A stretch of DNA of 43,010 bases from Verrucomicrobia bacterium UBA3841 (lineage in GTDB: Bacteria > Verrucomicrobiota > Kiritimatiellia > RFP12 > UBA1067), in the NCBI GenBank assembly GCA_002392765.1, contig DGHT01000054.1, positions 1 through 43,010 on the forward strand. The letters are read 5' to 3'. This document shows, in pieces, positions 7,798-16,752 of the stretch. The position numbers and the translations under genes were made by a program. The first letter of the stretch is position 1, and the number at the start of each line of letters is the position of its first letter. Below the pieces are notes generated by a model. The model did not search any database. It saw nothing but the letters and a program-made list of their open reading frames with translations, and was not told the origin of the DNA.

Positions 7798-10700
7798 TTA
7801 TGGTGTTTCGACCAGCACCAGCTCCTGGAAGCCGTAGGGCCACTTGCCCTTTACTAGTATTCCCGGCGCGGTCTCGAGCGCGCCGTAGCGCGCCTTGCCG
7901 TCGCTCAGGTTCGTCAGCACCGCGAAGCGCATCGACTCGCCCTTGTCGAGCCGGAACGGCGAGACGGCCTGTGGCGAGAACTTTATCGTGTAGATCGTCC
8001 GGCGTTCTTCGTGCGCGATATCGAGCGCGACATCATCCACCACGCCGAGCGGCTTGTGGAGCGAGTCATGGTACGCGAGCGACGCCTTGCGGCGGAACAC
8101 CGTCGGTTTCCCGTTGAACATTGCAAGGTCGTATTCGAAGTCCTCGTCGTCGTAGCCCGTCGCAATCTTCTGCGCGTTCTTCATCGTGTCGAACGCAATC
8201 TGTAGTCCGTCGCCCTTCCACGTGTTCATCACCTCTCCGTCCGGATAAAATCCGTCCTTCTCCACGGTGACGCGCATCATCAGCCCCGACCTGTTCCAAG
8301 CAAGACGGGCTTCGAGGGCGTCGCCGCTCTTAGGTTCGTTCGCGGGCACCTTCGCGCTTCTGGCCGCCCCTGCGTCGGCCTTCTTGCCGCGCACAACGGC
8401 CGCCTTAGACCAATCGACGTTCTTCTCGAAGAACGGAACCTTCAGCTGTTCGCGCTTCTCCTCGATGGCTGCAGCGTCCGCGCCGAAGTCTAGCTTCGCG
8501 AACACTTCCTCGATCTTTTCTACAGGGGCTTTCGTGACCATGTACTGCGGAAAGATGTCGAGGACCATCTCGTCCCTGCGCGATGGAGTGCCCATGAAGT
8601 CGTACACGAGCGCCGGGCGCGGGAGCTTAACCGTCCTCGGCTCTCCCGTGAACTTCCACATCGCCACGACCCGCCTGTCGCCGCGGTCGAAGACGTAGGC
8701 GCGGCAGGCGACGCCAACGTTCAGCTCCTTCACGCATGGCGCATCCTCGATAAGGTCCATCAGCGCGCGCTGCGCGTACAGCAGACAGCTCGGACGCGCA
8801 AGGCAGCCGTTGTCCGGGTTGCCGTTGTGCAGGCTCATGTACTGGAACATGTAATTGAAGGAGCCGATTCGAAAGTCGAAGAAGCGCTCGCTTCCGCCCG
8901 CGAAGCTGACGATCATCGTACTGACGTTCCTCGCCGCGCCCTTCACGTCATTCGGATACATGCAGGCGTTCTCTGGGTTCGACGGCGTCGTCTTGCCGCG
9001 TTCCGTCGCCCATGACGGCGTATACCGCCCCTTCATGCTAGACCCTTCGCGGATCAGCGTCTCCACCTTCTTTGCGTAGCCCTGCACCTCAGGCATGGCA
9101 AAGTACGGATGCTCCGATATGACGTCGAGGTGTTCCGCCGCTCCGCGCCTCAGGACTTCCAGCGTCCAGCCGACGTCGGTGTGGCATGTGGTGGGACCGA
9201 CGATGAGAGCCTTCCGGTCGTACTTGCGTATCGCCTCCGACGCGACCTTGATGCACCATGTGTTTGACTCGGTGTCTATGTCGAGGTATTTCTCCGGGTC
9301 GGGGTTCTTGCCCAGTCCAGAGCGCGCGTTCGGCTCGTTCAGTATCTCGTAGGCGCAGACCTTGCCGAGGACGTTCGTTACGACATACGCAATGTGGTCC
9401 TGCCACTCGGTCGGATCCTTCACAACGAGATGCCGCAGGCTGTTTGGAAGCACGCCCGCGTTCGCGAAGCAGTAGAGCACGTCGACGCCCGCCTCGTTGA
9501 ACCGGCGTATCTCCTCGATGTGGCGCTCGGTGCGCAGGTTGTCGTCCCAGATCCGTACGGAGCCGATGCGGAAATCCCTGAACGTCTCCAGCACGCGCGG
9601 GATGTTCGCGTCGCGGTAGAGGTTGTAGCCGAACCGCTTCAGGAGTGGCTTGCGCACGTCGATGACGCCGAGCCCGAACCCGACATGCTGCGACACGTCG
9701 CCTGCCTTTACCGTGAAAAGCCACTGAACCGGACCCCTGAACGCGGCAGGAAGCTTCAGCTCTTCGGCGAACTCCGCCGCGCCGTCTTTCAGCGACACGG
9801 TGCGCTCCGCCGTTGTCGCGACAGTCTCGCCGCGGTAGTTGATCGCCTTGGACGAAACGAGGCAGGTAGGGTCACGCGTCTCGCGTGACTGCGGACGCGC
9901 GGGACGCGCGTCCCTACCGGATTCCGCACCTACATCGATCTTCAGTTTCGCTGAAATCTTCTCTCCCGCGTAGTAAACCGCCGAATCCTTGTTGATCTTC
10001 CCGCTTGCGCATATCGACTCGAGTTCGTAGTCGCCGTCCTCCGCCTGGAACACGCCGCAGTCGTCCACCCAGAACGTTCCGGGCGATACGAAGTCGAGGC
10101 GCGGCACGTAGAGCCCGTATGCATCCACGACGAGGTTGCCGTTGCTTCCATTCTGCTTCTCCCTGATGCTTTTGACGAGAAGACAGTACCGCTTCCATTC
10201 CGTGGTGAGCTTCAACGTGGCGATGTACGATCCGCCTTCGCTCGCCGCCTTAAGGCGAAGGTTCATGCGGCGTCCGTCGCGGTCGCCTTTCGCCCAGCAT
10301 GTGAAGACGAGCGGCCTTCCGGAGACGACGGGGACGGAGTTGAACTCCATGTTGTACGGCCCCCACGGAGGAATAGACTCGCGGTCGTGGTCGATATGGA
10401 ACCGGAACGACGCACGCCCCGAATGCTTCTCTTCAGCGTCTATCGCGGGTTCGGTCGAGGTCGTGAACCAGTGCCCGTCCTGTCCGAGGAACCGCCCCGT
10501 TTCGGAATAGCAGATCGTGCTGGCCATCGCAGTGCCGTACCAGCCGCGCTCCGCTCCGCCGTTCACGACGAGGTTCCGCTTGGGATCGACCGATGCCGCA
10601 GCCGCCTTCGAGACGTCCCAGGATATCTTGCCGAACTCGTAAACACCCGGCGACTCGAGGCGGATGTCGAAATCCAGGTACTTGAGTCCGGCGGGAATCG

Positions 10701-11232
10701 CGCGGGAATATACGTATGGATGCACGTTGCCGTCCTCGGCGATCACGGGACGGTTGTTCCAGTATGATGTCCTCTTGCGCTGGCGCTGCTTGTCGAACGG
10801 CGCCGCCTCCTCGGAGAACGGGCCGTTGTGTCCGATCAGCCAGTGCGCGCCGGGCGTCGCCTTCATCTCGGCGGTGAAATCGACCTTGCCGTCGCGCGGC
10901 ATGTCCGCGAGCGGCATCGCGAACTGGACGCGGATGAACGCCTTTGGCTGCGAAAGGTCGCACTCCGTCGTATCGACGACGAGCCGTCCTTCGCGGAACC
11001 CGATCTTGGCCTTCGAGAGATCCGAGAGCTTGCAGCCGAGCATGCCGAGGAACCGGCCCTTCTTATCGCCGTTCGCGGGCAGGGCCTTTATCCAGCCCTT
11101 GCGTCCGTCCTCGGAGATATTCACGCTCGCCGTCTTTTCAGACCAGTTCTCGAATACGGTTCCGCCCGCAAAAGCCGCATTGGACGCAATCGCAAGTGCT
11201 ACGGCAACTATCAGTTTTCCAGTCGTTTTCAT
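7798..11232 (-). CDS. Large secreted clan GH-A hydrolase with CBM9-like tail
   Basis: 1144 residues with a signal peptide (MKTTGKLIVAVALAIASNAAFAG). The N-terminal half looks like beta-sandwich carbohydrate-binding modules (two regions with GRASFRF and FWVDDCGVF). A GH-A barrel spans about 530-850: Glu633 in YEILNEPNA is the expected acid/base and Glu744 in WATERGKTT the likely nucleophile. The last about 200 residues (GLMMRVTVEKDGF, GDGLQIAFD, YTIKFSPQAV) resemble CBM9/DOMON-type sugar-binding sheets. It resembles GH39/GH5-like enzymes; I cannot name the family. No clear ribosome binding site: the ATG follows directly on a heptamer array. Residues 439-457 or so (SGRDARPARPQSRETRDPT) come from an in-frame palindromic insertion at 9865-9918. 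Confidence 0.8.
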   Translation of the reverse strand: MKTTGKLIVAVALAIASNAAFAGGTVFENWSEKTASVNISEDGRKGWIKALPANGDKKGRFLGMLGCKLSDLSKAKIGFREGRLVVDTTECDLSQPKAFIRVQFAMPLADMPRDGKVDFTAEMKATPGAHWLIGHNGPFSEEAAPFDKQRQRKRTSYWNNRPVIAEDGNVHPYVYSRAIPAGLKYLDFDIRLESPGVYEFGKISWDVSKAAAASVDPKRNLVVNGGAERGWYGTAMASTICYSETGRFLGQDGHWFTTSTEPAIDAEEKHSGRASFRFHIDHDRESIPPWGPYNMEFNSVPVVSGRPLVFTCWAKGDRDGRRMNLRLKAASEGGSYIATLKLTTEWKRYCLLVKSIREKQNGSNGNLVVDAYGLYVPRLDFVSPGTFWVDDCGVFQAEDGDYELESICASGKINKDSAVYYAGEKISAKLKIDVGAESGRDARPARPQSRETRDPTCLVSSKAINYRGETVATTAERTVSLKDGAAEFAEELKLPAAFRGPVQWLFTVKAGDVSQHVGFGLGVIDVRKPLLKRFGYNLYRDANIPRVLETFRDFRIGSVRIWDDNLRTERHIEEIRRFNEAGVDVLYCFANAGVLPNSLRHLVVKDPTEWQDHIAYVVTNVLGKVCAYEILNEPNARSGLGKNPDPEKYLDIDTESNTWCIKVASEAIRKYDRKALIVGPTTCHTDVGWTLEVLRRGAAEHLDVISEHPYFAMPEVQGYAKKVETLIREGSSMKGRYTPSWATERGKTTPSNPENACMYPNDVKGAARNVSTMIVSFAGGSERFFDFRIGSFNYMFQYMSLHNGNPDNGCLARPSCLLYAQRALMDLIEDAPCVKELNVGVACRAYVFDRGDRRVVAMWKFTGEPRTVKLPRPALVYDFMGTPSRRDEMVLDIFPQYMVTKAPVEKIEEVFAKLDFGADAAAIEEKREQLKVPFFEKNVDWSKAAVVRGKKADAGAARSAKVPANEPKSGDALEARLAWNRSGLMMRVTVEKDGFYPDGEVMNTWKGDGLQIAFDTMKNAQKIATGYDDEDFEYDLAMFNGKPTVFRRKASLAYHDSLHKPLGVVDDVALDIAHEERRTIYTIKFSPQAVSPFRLDKGESMRFAVLTNLSDGKARYGALETAPGILVKGKWPYGFQELVLVETP
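9865..9918 (-). repeat. 54-bp in-frame palindromic insertion
   Basis: The segment begins with GGTAGGG and ends with its inverse, CCCTACC. Inside are two hairpins: TCACGCG-TCT-CGCGTGA (9872-9888) and GGACGCGC-GGGAC-GCGCGTCC (9893-9913). Its length of 54 bp equals 18 codons, so the reading frame of the GH-A gene is kept. It encodes an Arg/Pro-rich segment unlike the surrounding domain. Confidence 0.8.
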
Positions 11233-11236
11233 TGTT

Positions 11237-11292
11237 GTTAGCAGTTAGCGGTTAGTGGTTAGCAGTTAACGGTTAGCGGTTAGCAGGTAGCA
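11237..11292. repeat. Heptamer tandem array GTTAGCG x8
   Basis: Eight heptamers of the form GTTAGCR, with a few substitutions, run without interruption from just upstream of the GH-A start into the end of the propeller gene. The TAA stop and last residues (PANR) of the upstream gene are encoded by the array. A three-unit version lies at 16638-16658, also directly before a start codon. Confidence 0.85.
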
Positions 11293-13480
11293 GTGTCCCA
11301 GCCGGAATCGGCGTGGAGGAAAGGACGATGATCGCGAACTTGCTTTTCTCGTCGTCTTCGACTTCAAGCGTAAGTTCGCCGGCCGACGAAGCCTGAACAG
11401 AGTCCCTCTCGGTGATGAACTCGCCGTCAAGCGACGTCGAGACGAACGCAGAGTACCACCCGCCGAGTACGGCGTTGTCAATGGTGATCTGGAATGTCCG
11501 CGAACCCGGCTCACCGGCGAAAGACAGCGCGTTTCCGTGTCCACTGGGCGTCGGCGGGTCGAAGACCGGCTCGACGAAGCGGCTGCGCCGGGTTCCCGAA
11601 AAGTCGCCGATCTCGCCCGATCCGCAGAAGGCAACGGCCCCAACGTTCCTCGCGCCCGCCGGGAGCGCAATCCACTCGTTCCCCTCCACCGTCGAAAGTG
11701 TCCTTCCGTCCAGCGAATACCGCGCTCTCGGGGCCAGGGAGGACATGAAGTCGAACTCCGCGAGCAGCGTCGCCCAGATCTGACGGTATTCGAAATCGCC
11801 TTCCGGGGTCCATCCGCCGCCAGGCAGGGCAACCCACCCGGAGGCGCCAAGCGCGTACGGGACGGGAATGCCCGAGGCTCCGGACACGAAGCAGAAACCC
11901 GACGCGCTCGCGGCGGGGGCTTCCGGCGGGGCGTCGAGCGTCCGGATCTCGATGCGGGTCTTGATCTCGGCGTCGGTGTCCGCCGCGGCCTGTAGCGGGG
12001 AGAAGGAAAGCGCGTCCGCCTCCTGCAGCACGACCGTCCGGCGCGAGGAGTCGAACCACGACGCCGCGCCGGGATCCGACCATGTGCCGCCGGGCTGCGC
12101 CGCAGTCGAGCCGGCGATCCATCCGCTCCCGGACGGACAGACGGAATCCTCGGAGAACGCGACGCGAAACCACGGCTCGCCGCCGCTCGCGAGGAACGAG
12201 CCTTCGTTCCGGCGGGCTTCCGTCGCGCCGTCGGCGGTGCGGGCCGCGACCGACCAGACGTTCGACGTGCCGGAGAGCACAGGGGAGGAATAGACGAAGT
12301 CGCCGCTGCCGTTCGAAGTCCAGTTGGTGACGACAACGCCATTAAGCGACAGCTCCAGCAGAACCTGCTTCCCGTCGGAAACTTCCAGATGCGTCTTGGC
12401 GGAGACGGCGCCGCCTCCGTCCGCCACGGAAACGTCCGTATTCCCCAGCGTGAATGCATTCGTCCACGTCGCCGGCGAACTCTTCACCCAGCGAATCTTG
12501 TACATACTGGAGGCATTCTCCGAAATCGGATAGACGTCATACTCTTCGCCATTCGGACGAATAACGTGAGCGTGGTCGTTCCATAGACTGGCGACAAGGC
12601 CGTATTTTGCATCGTGCGTCAGGGATTTGTCCGCGTTGCAGACATACACATTCTCGCCGATGTCGTATCTGTAGTGCGGGAGATCCGGGAAGAACTGTTG
12701 ATCCGGGTACCACCGCCTCCCATCGGCATACACCCTTGAACCATCGCCATGATCCGGATCGAACCGATAGCCGCCGCCCGTATTGTAGAGCAACCCGTCA
12801 TCGCCGATACTGAGGTCATGATTTCCGCCGATGCGCCAGATGTCCAAGGGGGAAATGGACTTCGTTTCGGGATCGTAGGCGTAGCGTCCGATGGCGCCAT
12901 AGTCCTGAAGCCAGAGGCACTGTCTGCGGGAATCCCATTCCACGCCATGCTGGGTGGCGATTCCGTAAATGAATCCATTCCCGATATCAATGGCGCAGCT
13001 CGTGTCAATCCGGCTCTTCAACTTGCCGTCGTCGCCAGTCCAGATCAGCATGAGTCCATATTCGTCTGTGCTGGCGCGCGCCAGGATGATGGTGCCGTCT
13101 GGAAGTTTCTCAATGGAATGCGGGCTGCTGCCGTATGCGGTGCCTGTGCGGAGAATCCGCTTCGTTTCGGTGTCGATTTCCACCCATCTGCCTTGCGTGG
13201 ACGACACAAGCATCGTCTTGCCGCCGTCGCGGAGCTTGACCTCGTCGAAGGATTTGACGCCGAGCGCATTAGGCTTAGTGCTCGTATACGGACCATCGGG
13301 CCTCCACTCCCATACGACCGGCGCGGGACCGGGCGTCTTGGCGTCGAATACGATGATCGTGTTCAATGCCGTCGCCATGACATACCCTTTGTCCAGATAG
13401 TATGCCAGGGGCATTTCTGGCGCATCCTGCGCCAAGCATGCGGTTGCGGAAAACGCAAGCAGGACAATTGCGGATTTCAT
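11273..13480 (-). CDS. Secreted beta-propeller protein
   Basis: 735 residues from the ATG at 13480, which has GGAGG seven bases upstream and is followed by a clear signal peptide (MKSAIVLLAFSATACLAQD). A longer frame upstream exists but overlaps the previous gene. Residues about 20-330 have propeller character (DEVKLRDGGKTMLVSS, GRWVEIDTETKRILRTG, PHSIEKLPDGTIILARAS, GGNHDLSIGDDGLLYNTGGG), similar to DUF6528-like or arylsulfotransferase-like propellers. The rest is beta-rich, probably tandem sandwich domains, ending in AFVSTSLDGEF. The last residues come from a heptamer repeat array. It starts 2 bp after the PATR gene, so the two are co-transcribed. Likely extracellular; no catalytic motif recognised. 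Confidence 0.7.
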   Translation of the reverse strand: MKSAIVLLAFSATACLAQDAPEMPLAYYLDKGYVMATALNTIIVFDAKTPGPAPVVWEWRPDGPYTSTKPNALGVKSFDEVKLRDGGKTMLVSSTQGRWVEIDTETKRILRTGTAYGSSPHSIEKLPDGTIILARASTDEYGLMLIWTGDDGKLKSRIDTSCAIDIGNGFIYGIATQHGVEWDSRRQCLWLQDYGAIGRYAYDPETKSISPLDIWRIGGNHDLSIGDDGLLYNTGGGYRFDPDHGDGSRVYADGRRWYPDQQFFPDLPHYRYDIGENVYVCNADKSLTHDAKYGLVASLWNDHAHVIRPNGEEYDVYPISENASSMYKIRWVKSSPATWTNAFTLGNTDVSVADGGGAVSAKTHLEVSDGKQVLLELSLNGVVVTNWTSNGSGDFVYSSPVLSGTSNVWSVAARTADGATEARRNEGSFLASGGEPWFRVAFSEDSVCPSGSGWIAGSTAAQPGGTWSDPGAASWFDSSRRTVVLQEADALSFSPLQAAADTDAEIKTRIEIRTLDAPPEAPAASASGFCFVSGASGIPVPYALGASGWVALPGGGWTPEGDFEYRQIWATLLAEFDFMSSLAPRARYSLDGRTLSTVEGNEWIALPAGARNVGAVAFCGSGEIGDFSGTRRSRFVEPVFDPPTPSGHGNALSFAGEPGSRTFQITIDNAVLGGWYSAFVSTSLDGEFITERDSVQASSAGELTLEVEDDEKSKFAIIVLSSTPIPAGTLLPANR

Positions 13481-13482
13481 GT

Positions 13483-16400
13483 TCAGTCCTCCAGCATGAA
13501 AAAGACGTGCAGGCCCGTTGACGGGGCGTCGCCGCGCCTGACGAACATCGTAACGCCGCCGAGAAGAGGCTTCAGGAACTCCCATTCGGCGCCGGGCACG
13601 GACGTCGAGGAATACCGGCCTTTCGGCGCGGGCCGGATTCCGCCTGAGCCATCGTCGCAATACAGCCGGTCCACGAACAAGGTGCCGGACGGCAGCCCAA
13701 GCGAACCTCCAAGAAGGACCAGCGACGCGCCCACAAGGCTCGCGCTCTGTTCCGAAAACACGGCACCGCCGCCCGCAAGCGCAAGGGTCGAACCATGTCT
13801 GAAAGGTGCCCGGTGTGTAAACGTCACTGTCGCCGGACCTTCCAGACGCAGCGTGACGTTCTCGGCGATATATCCATCGAACTCCACGTCGAAAGGCTGG
13901 CTCACGCGAAGCGTTCCGGGCGCGCCGGTTGAGCTGACGCGGCTCGTCGTCGGCGGATTGCCGCTCGTCCTGGCCGCGAAGCCCGCGATGTGCTGCGTCG
14001 TGCCGTTCAGATCGAAATCCACCATGGGGGATTGGTAGTTCGGGAACGTCACCATGGCCAGTCCGCCGCCGAGGGCGTAGTCGGTTCCAAAGGAAACGAC
14101 GGCGGTGGCATCCCTGGAATGGCGCAGGTTGAGGTTTGTTACCGCGTTGTTCGCAGCGTTGAGTTCCAGCCGTATCGGATTGACCATGTTCAGGGAGCGC
14201 GGCAACCGCGTGATGCGGCCGTCGAAGGCAATCGTTCCCGTTGGCATGTCCGCAACGTTTTCCGCCGTACTGTCAAGCGAGACGTCTGCACTGCCGCTGT
14301 TGTTGCGCGTTCCAAAATCCATTTCCCCGCAGAGGCGCAGGACCGCATGGCTTCCGACCCAGAACGACGGCGGGAAGGTGCCGGACGTCGCATGCGCCTT
14401 GAAAGGCGTGTATGCGCCGTTCATCACGTTTGTCGTACCATCCTCGGCATAGATTTCAATCCCGTAGTATTCGCCATACTCGACGGCCTTGGAGACGACG
14501 GCGTTGGCAAGGCACAGTCTCGGCACCCGGGCGCTTTTGCTGCGGCCGACGCCCTGGCCCTTTATCTTGAGCGTCCCGCCCGGTCCGAAAGGCTCGAATC
14601 CGCTCGCCCGGACGTACGCCGTCCCGTAGGTGCCGTCCGGCAGCGGCGTCTCCTCGAAGACAACGTCTCCAGAGAAGTCGCCGGCATCCTCCGCCGTCGC
14701 CGCGCCGACGAAGCCGACAGCGGGGTCGGCGTAGGAGCCCTGCCGCACGGTGAGGGTCGGGGCGGACGATCCGTATTTCATCAAGACTCCGGAAAGCGTG
14801 AAGGTTGTGTTCGTCTCCATCTGCCAGACCTGGTTTGCGAGCGGCATGACGGGGGCCGAAACGGTGATGGAGCGCGCCGACGCCGCAGGCGCGTTGGAGA
14901 TGCCTCCTTCGCCGAGCGACATGACGCGCCCGGGCGCCGCCGAAAGCGCGAAGTCTCCGGACGTGGCGAACGTGACGCCTGAAAACGAAGCGTCGCGGTC
15001 GAGCACGGCGACCGATCCGCCGGCGAACACGACGAACGGCCTTTCACCGTCAAAGTCCGGAGCTTCCCCGTCTTGCCAGTTGGCGTCCGTGGTGAGGTTG
15101 TCGTCGGCAGAGCCGCCAATCCATGTATATGTGCAATCGGGGGTATCAGGTCTGGTCGTGACGGTGAGCGTTCCTGCGCCCGTGACAGTGAGGCCGTGGT
15201 ATGTCCCTGCGGAGAAGTCCTTCGCCGAAAGATAATGGTCGCCGATCTTGACCGTCTCGGCCGTCATGTCTCCGGCAAGATCCAATGTCGCGCCGGATTC
15301 CGCCTCGATCGTCACGGTCGAGCCGAAAGGGACCTCTGCCGAGGACACCTTGAGCGTCGCGCCGTTCGCGACGTAAATTGCGGTCACGTTCGGGAAGGAG
15401 CAGGAGTCGCCGACGGCAAAAGTGCCGCGCTGCACTGTGATCGTGCCGTGTATCGTGTTCGTATGCCCTACGCAGGTGTAAGTGTAGTCGCCGGTCGGAT
15501 TCCAGACGAGCGACATCGCCTTCGACGCGCCGCCGTCCTTTAGCAACCAGTCGTTCGTGCGGTTGTTCGTTCCAATCATAGTGACCGTCGCGGCCGCCGT
15601 CGCCGAGATGTAGTGGCGTCCGTCACTCGAAGCGAGTGAGCCTCCGGCATAGGATCCGGCTGGGTTCATCGAGAGAGATTCGACCGTCTGGTCGGCGGAG
15701 ATTTTGACGGAATTCGATCTGTCTCGATTTCCATTTCCTGAATAGACGGTTGCTCCGCCAAGGGCATCGGCGGCCGATACCGTCAACGACCTGTCACCGG
15801 AGGTCGCGCCGCCGCCGACGTCAATGACCCCGATGGAATTGCCCGAATGGCCGAGCGCCCAGATCGGCGGCCAGTTGGAATTGCCGCTAGTCTGGTATAT
15901 GCCAAGCGCGGTTACCTTCCCGGTCACGTGGATCGCCGTTGCCCATGATCCAAAGTGGCACGTTCCTTCGCCGCAATCGATGTCACCGCTGATCGTAAGT
16001 TCGCCTGATCCTGTAGGCTGGGCCGCATTGGCCGCCCAATTCAGTCCTCCGAAGTGGACGGAAAGGCCGCCCCCTGTGATTTTCCCCGCCAGGGTGACGC
16101 CACGGACCGTGACGGCGACGTTGTACTGCCGCTGCCCCGCGGCTCCTGAAGGTCCCGCGCTCGGAGTCGTCCATGCGGAGGTATGGATCGGATAGGCGAA
16201 CTCGCCCGCCGCGCTGAACACAACGCATGTCACCTTGTTGGAGGCCATCGACGTCTGCTGGCAGTCGCTGTTCACCTGGATCGCTCCGGTTGCCGCGCCG
16301 AAAGCGGTCAAACTGCTCGCCATCAAGCGGCCCTGGTTGATCACCGTCCCGCCCGTGTAGGTGCTGTCGCCCGAAAGGTCGAGCATTCCCGTTCCTTCCT

Positions 16401-16635
16401 TCACGACCTTGATGTTGCCGGAGATCGTTCCCGCGTAGGCCATGTCGGTCGCGACGTCAAACGTCAACGTCGCGGGGTCTCCGCCGGACGAGTTCGTCAC
16501 GCCGTCATAGGCGGCGAGCTCCGAAACGTCCGTCACGGTTCTTTCTGCGCCGTTCAGGTCGAGCGACGCGGCAAAGACCGCGCTGGAAACAAACGTAAGC
16601 GTTGCGGTAACTATCAGTTTTCCAGTCGTTTTCAT
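13483..16635 (-). CDS. Autotransporter-type beta-strand repeat (PATR) protein 1
   Basis: 1050 residues with a signal peptide (MKTTGKLIVTATLTFVSSAVFAA). Residues about 78-110 hold a classic PATR unit (VVKEGTGMLDLSGDSTYTGGTVINQGRL). The rest is Gly/Thr/Ala-rich parallel beta-helix sequence with further units, such as TYTWIGGSADDNLTTDANW. No autotransporter barrel or PEP-CTERM tail is visible. It is therefore probably an extracellular or surface beta-helix, perhaps an adhesin or glycan binder. It is a paralogue of the next gene upstream: about 870 bp of the N-terminal coding region is nearly identical, with the C-terminal half clearly diverged. Its first codons nearly match those of the GH-A gene. 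No Shine-Dalgarno site is evident. Confidence 0.8.
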   Translation of the reverse strand: MKTTGKLIVTATLTFVSSAVFAASLDLNGAERTVTDVSELAAYDGVTNSSGGDPATLTFDVATDMAYAGTISGNIKVVKEGTGMLDLSGDSTYTGGTVINQGRLMASSLTAFGAATGAIQVNSDCQQTSMASNKVTCVVFSAAGEFAYPIHTSAWTTPSAGPSGAAGQRQYNVAVTVRGVTLAGKITGGGLSVHFGGLNWAANAAQPTGSGELTISGDIDCGEGTCHFGSWATAIHVTGKVTALGIYQTSGNSNWPPIWALGHSGNSIGVIDVGGGATSGDRSLTVSAADALGGATVYSGNGNRDRSNSVKISADQTVESLSMNPAGSYAGGSLASSDGRHYISATAAATVTMIGTNNRTNDWLLKDGGASKAMSLVWNPTGDYTYTCVGHTNTIHGTITVQRGTFAVGDSCSFPNVTAIYVANGATLKVSSAEVPFGSTVTIEAESGATLDLAGDMTAETVKIGDHYLSAKDFSAGTYHGLTVTGAGTLTVTTRPDTPDCTYTWIGGSADDNLTTDANWQDGEAPDFDGERPFVVFAGGSVAVLDRDASFSGVTFATSGDFALSAAPGRVMSLGEGGISNAPAASARSITVSAPVMPLANQVWQMETNTTFTLSGVLMKYGSSAPTLTVRQGSYADPAVGFVGAATAEDAGDFSGDVVFEETPLPDGTYGTAYVRASGFEPFGPGGTLKIKGQGVGRSKSARVPRLCLANAVVSKAVEYGEYYGIEIYAEDGTTNVMNGAYTPFKAHATSGTFPPSFWVGSHAVLRLCGEMDFGTRNNSGSADVSLDSTAENVADMPTGTIAFDGRITRLPRSLNMVNPIRLELNAANNAVTNLNLRHSRDATAVVSFGTDYALGGGLAMVTFPNYQSPMVDFDLNGTTQHIAGFAARTSGNPPTTSRVSSTGAPGTLRVSQPFDVEFDGYIAENVTLRLEGPATVTFTHRAPFRHGSTLALAGGGAVFSEQSASLVGASLVLLGGSLGLPSGTLFVDRLYCDDGSGGIRPAPKGRYSSTSVPGAEWEFLKPLLGGVTMFVRRGDAPSTGLHVFFMLED

Positions 16636-16637
16636 TG

Positions 16638-16658
16638 CTTAGCGTTTAGCAGTTAGCG
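16638..16658. repeat. Heptamer array, three units
   Basis: CTTAGCG, TTTAGCA and GTTAGCG follow one another immediately upstream of the PATR1 start codon. They match the unit of the array at 11237-11292. Both arrays precede genes whose first nine codons are almost identical. Confidence 0.7.
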
Positions 16659-16666
16659 GCAGATCC

Positions 16667-16693
16667 GGTAGGGCGCGATGACCCCATCGCGCC
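16667..16693. repeat. 27-bp palindromic element, copy 2
   Basis: Exact inverse of 7759-7785: GGTAG, then a 9-bp stem GGCGCGATG/CATCGCGCC around ACCC. It sits in the 117-bp gap between the two PATR genes. It could act as a transcription pause or mRNA 3'-end hairpin for PATR2, but lacks a T run. Confidence 0.85.
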
Positions 16694-16752
16694 GATTTAT
16701 ATTGATGGCGATTGTACACAATTGAGATTTGCGAACAACAACCTCACCGGCC

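Noticed and set aside
11273..13660. Longer start for the propeller protein at 13660
   Set aside because: The extra 60 residues are Arg-rich shadow sequence of PATR1; a signal peptide and GGAGG site point to 13480.
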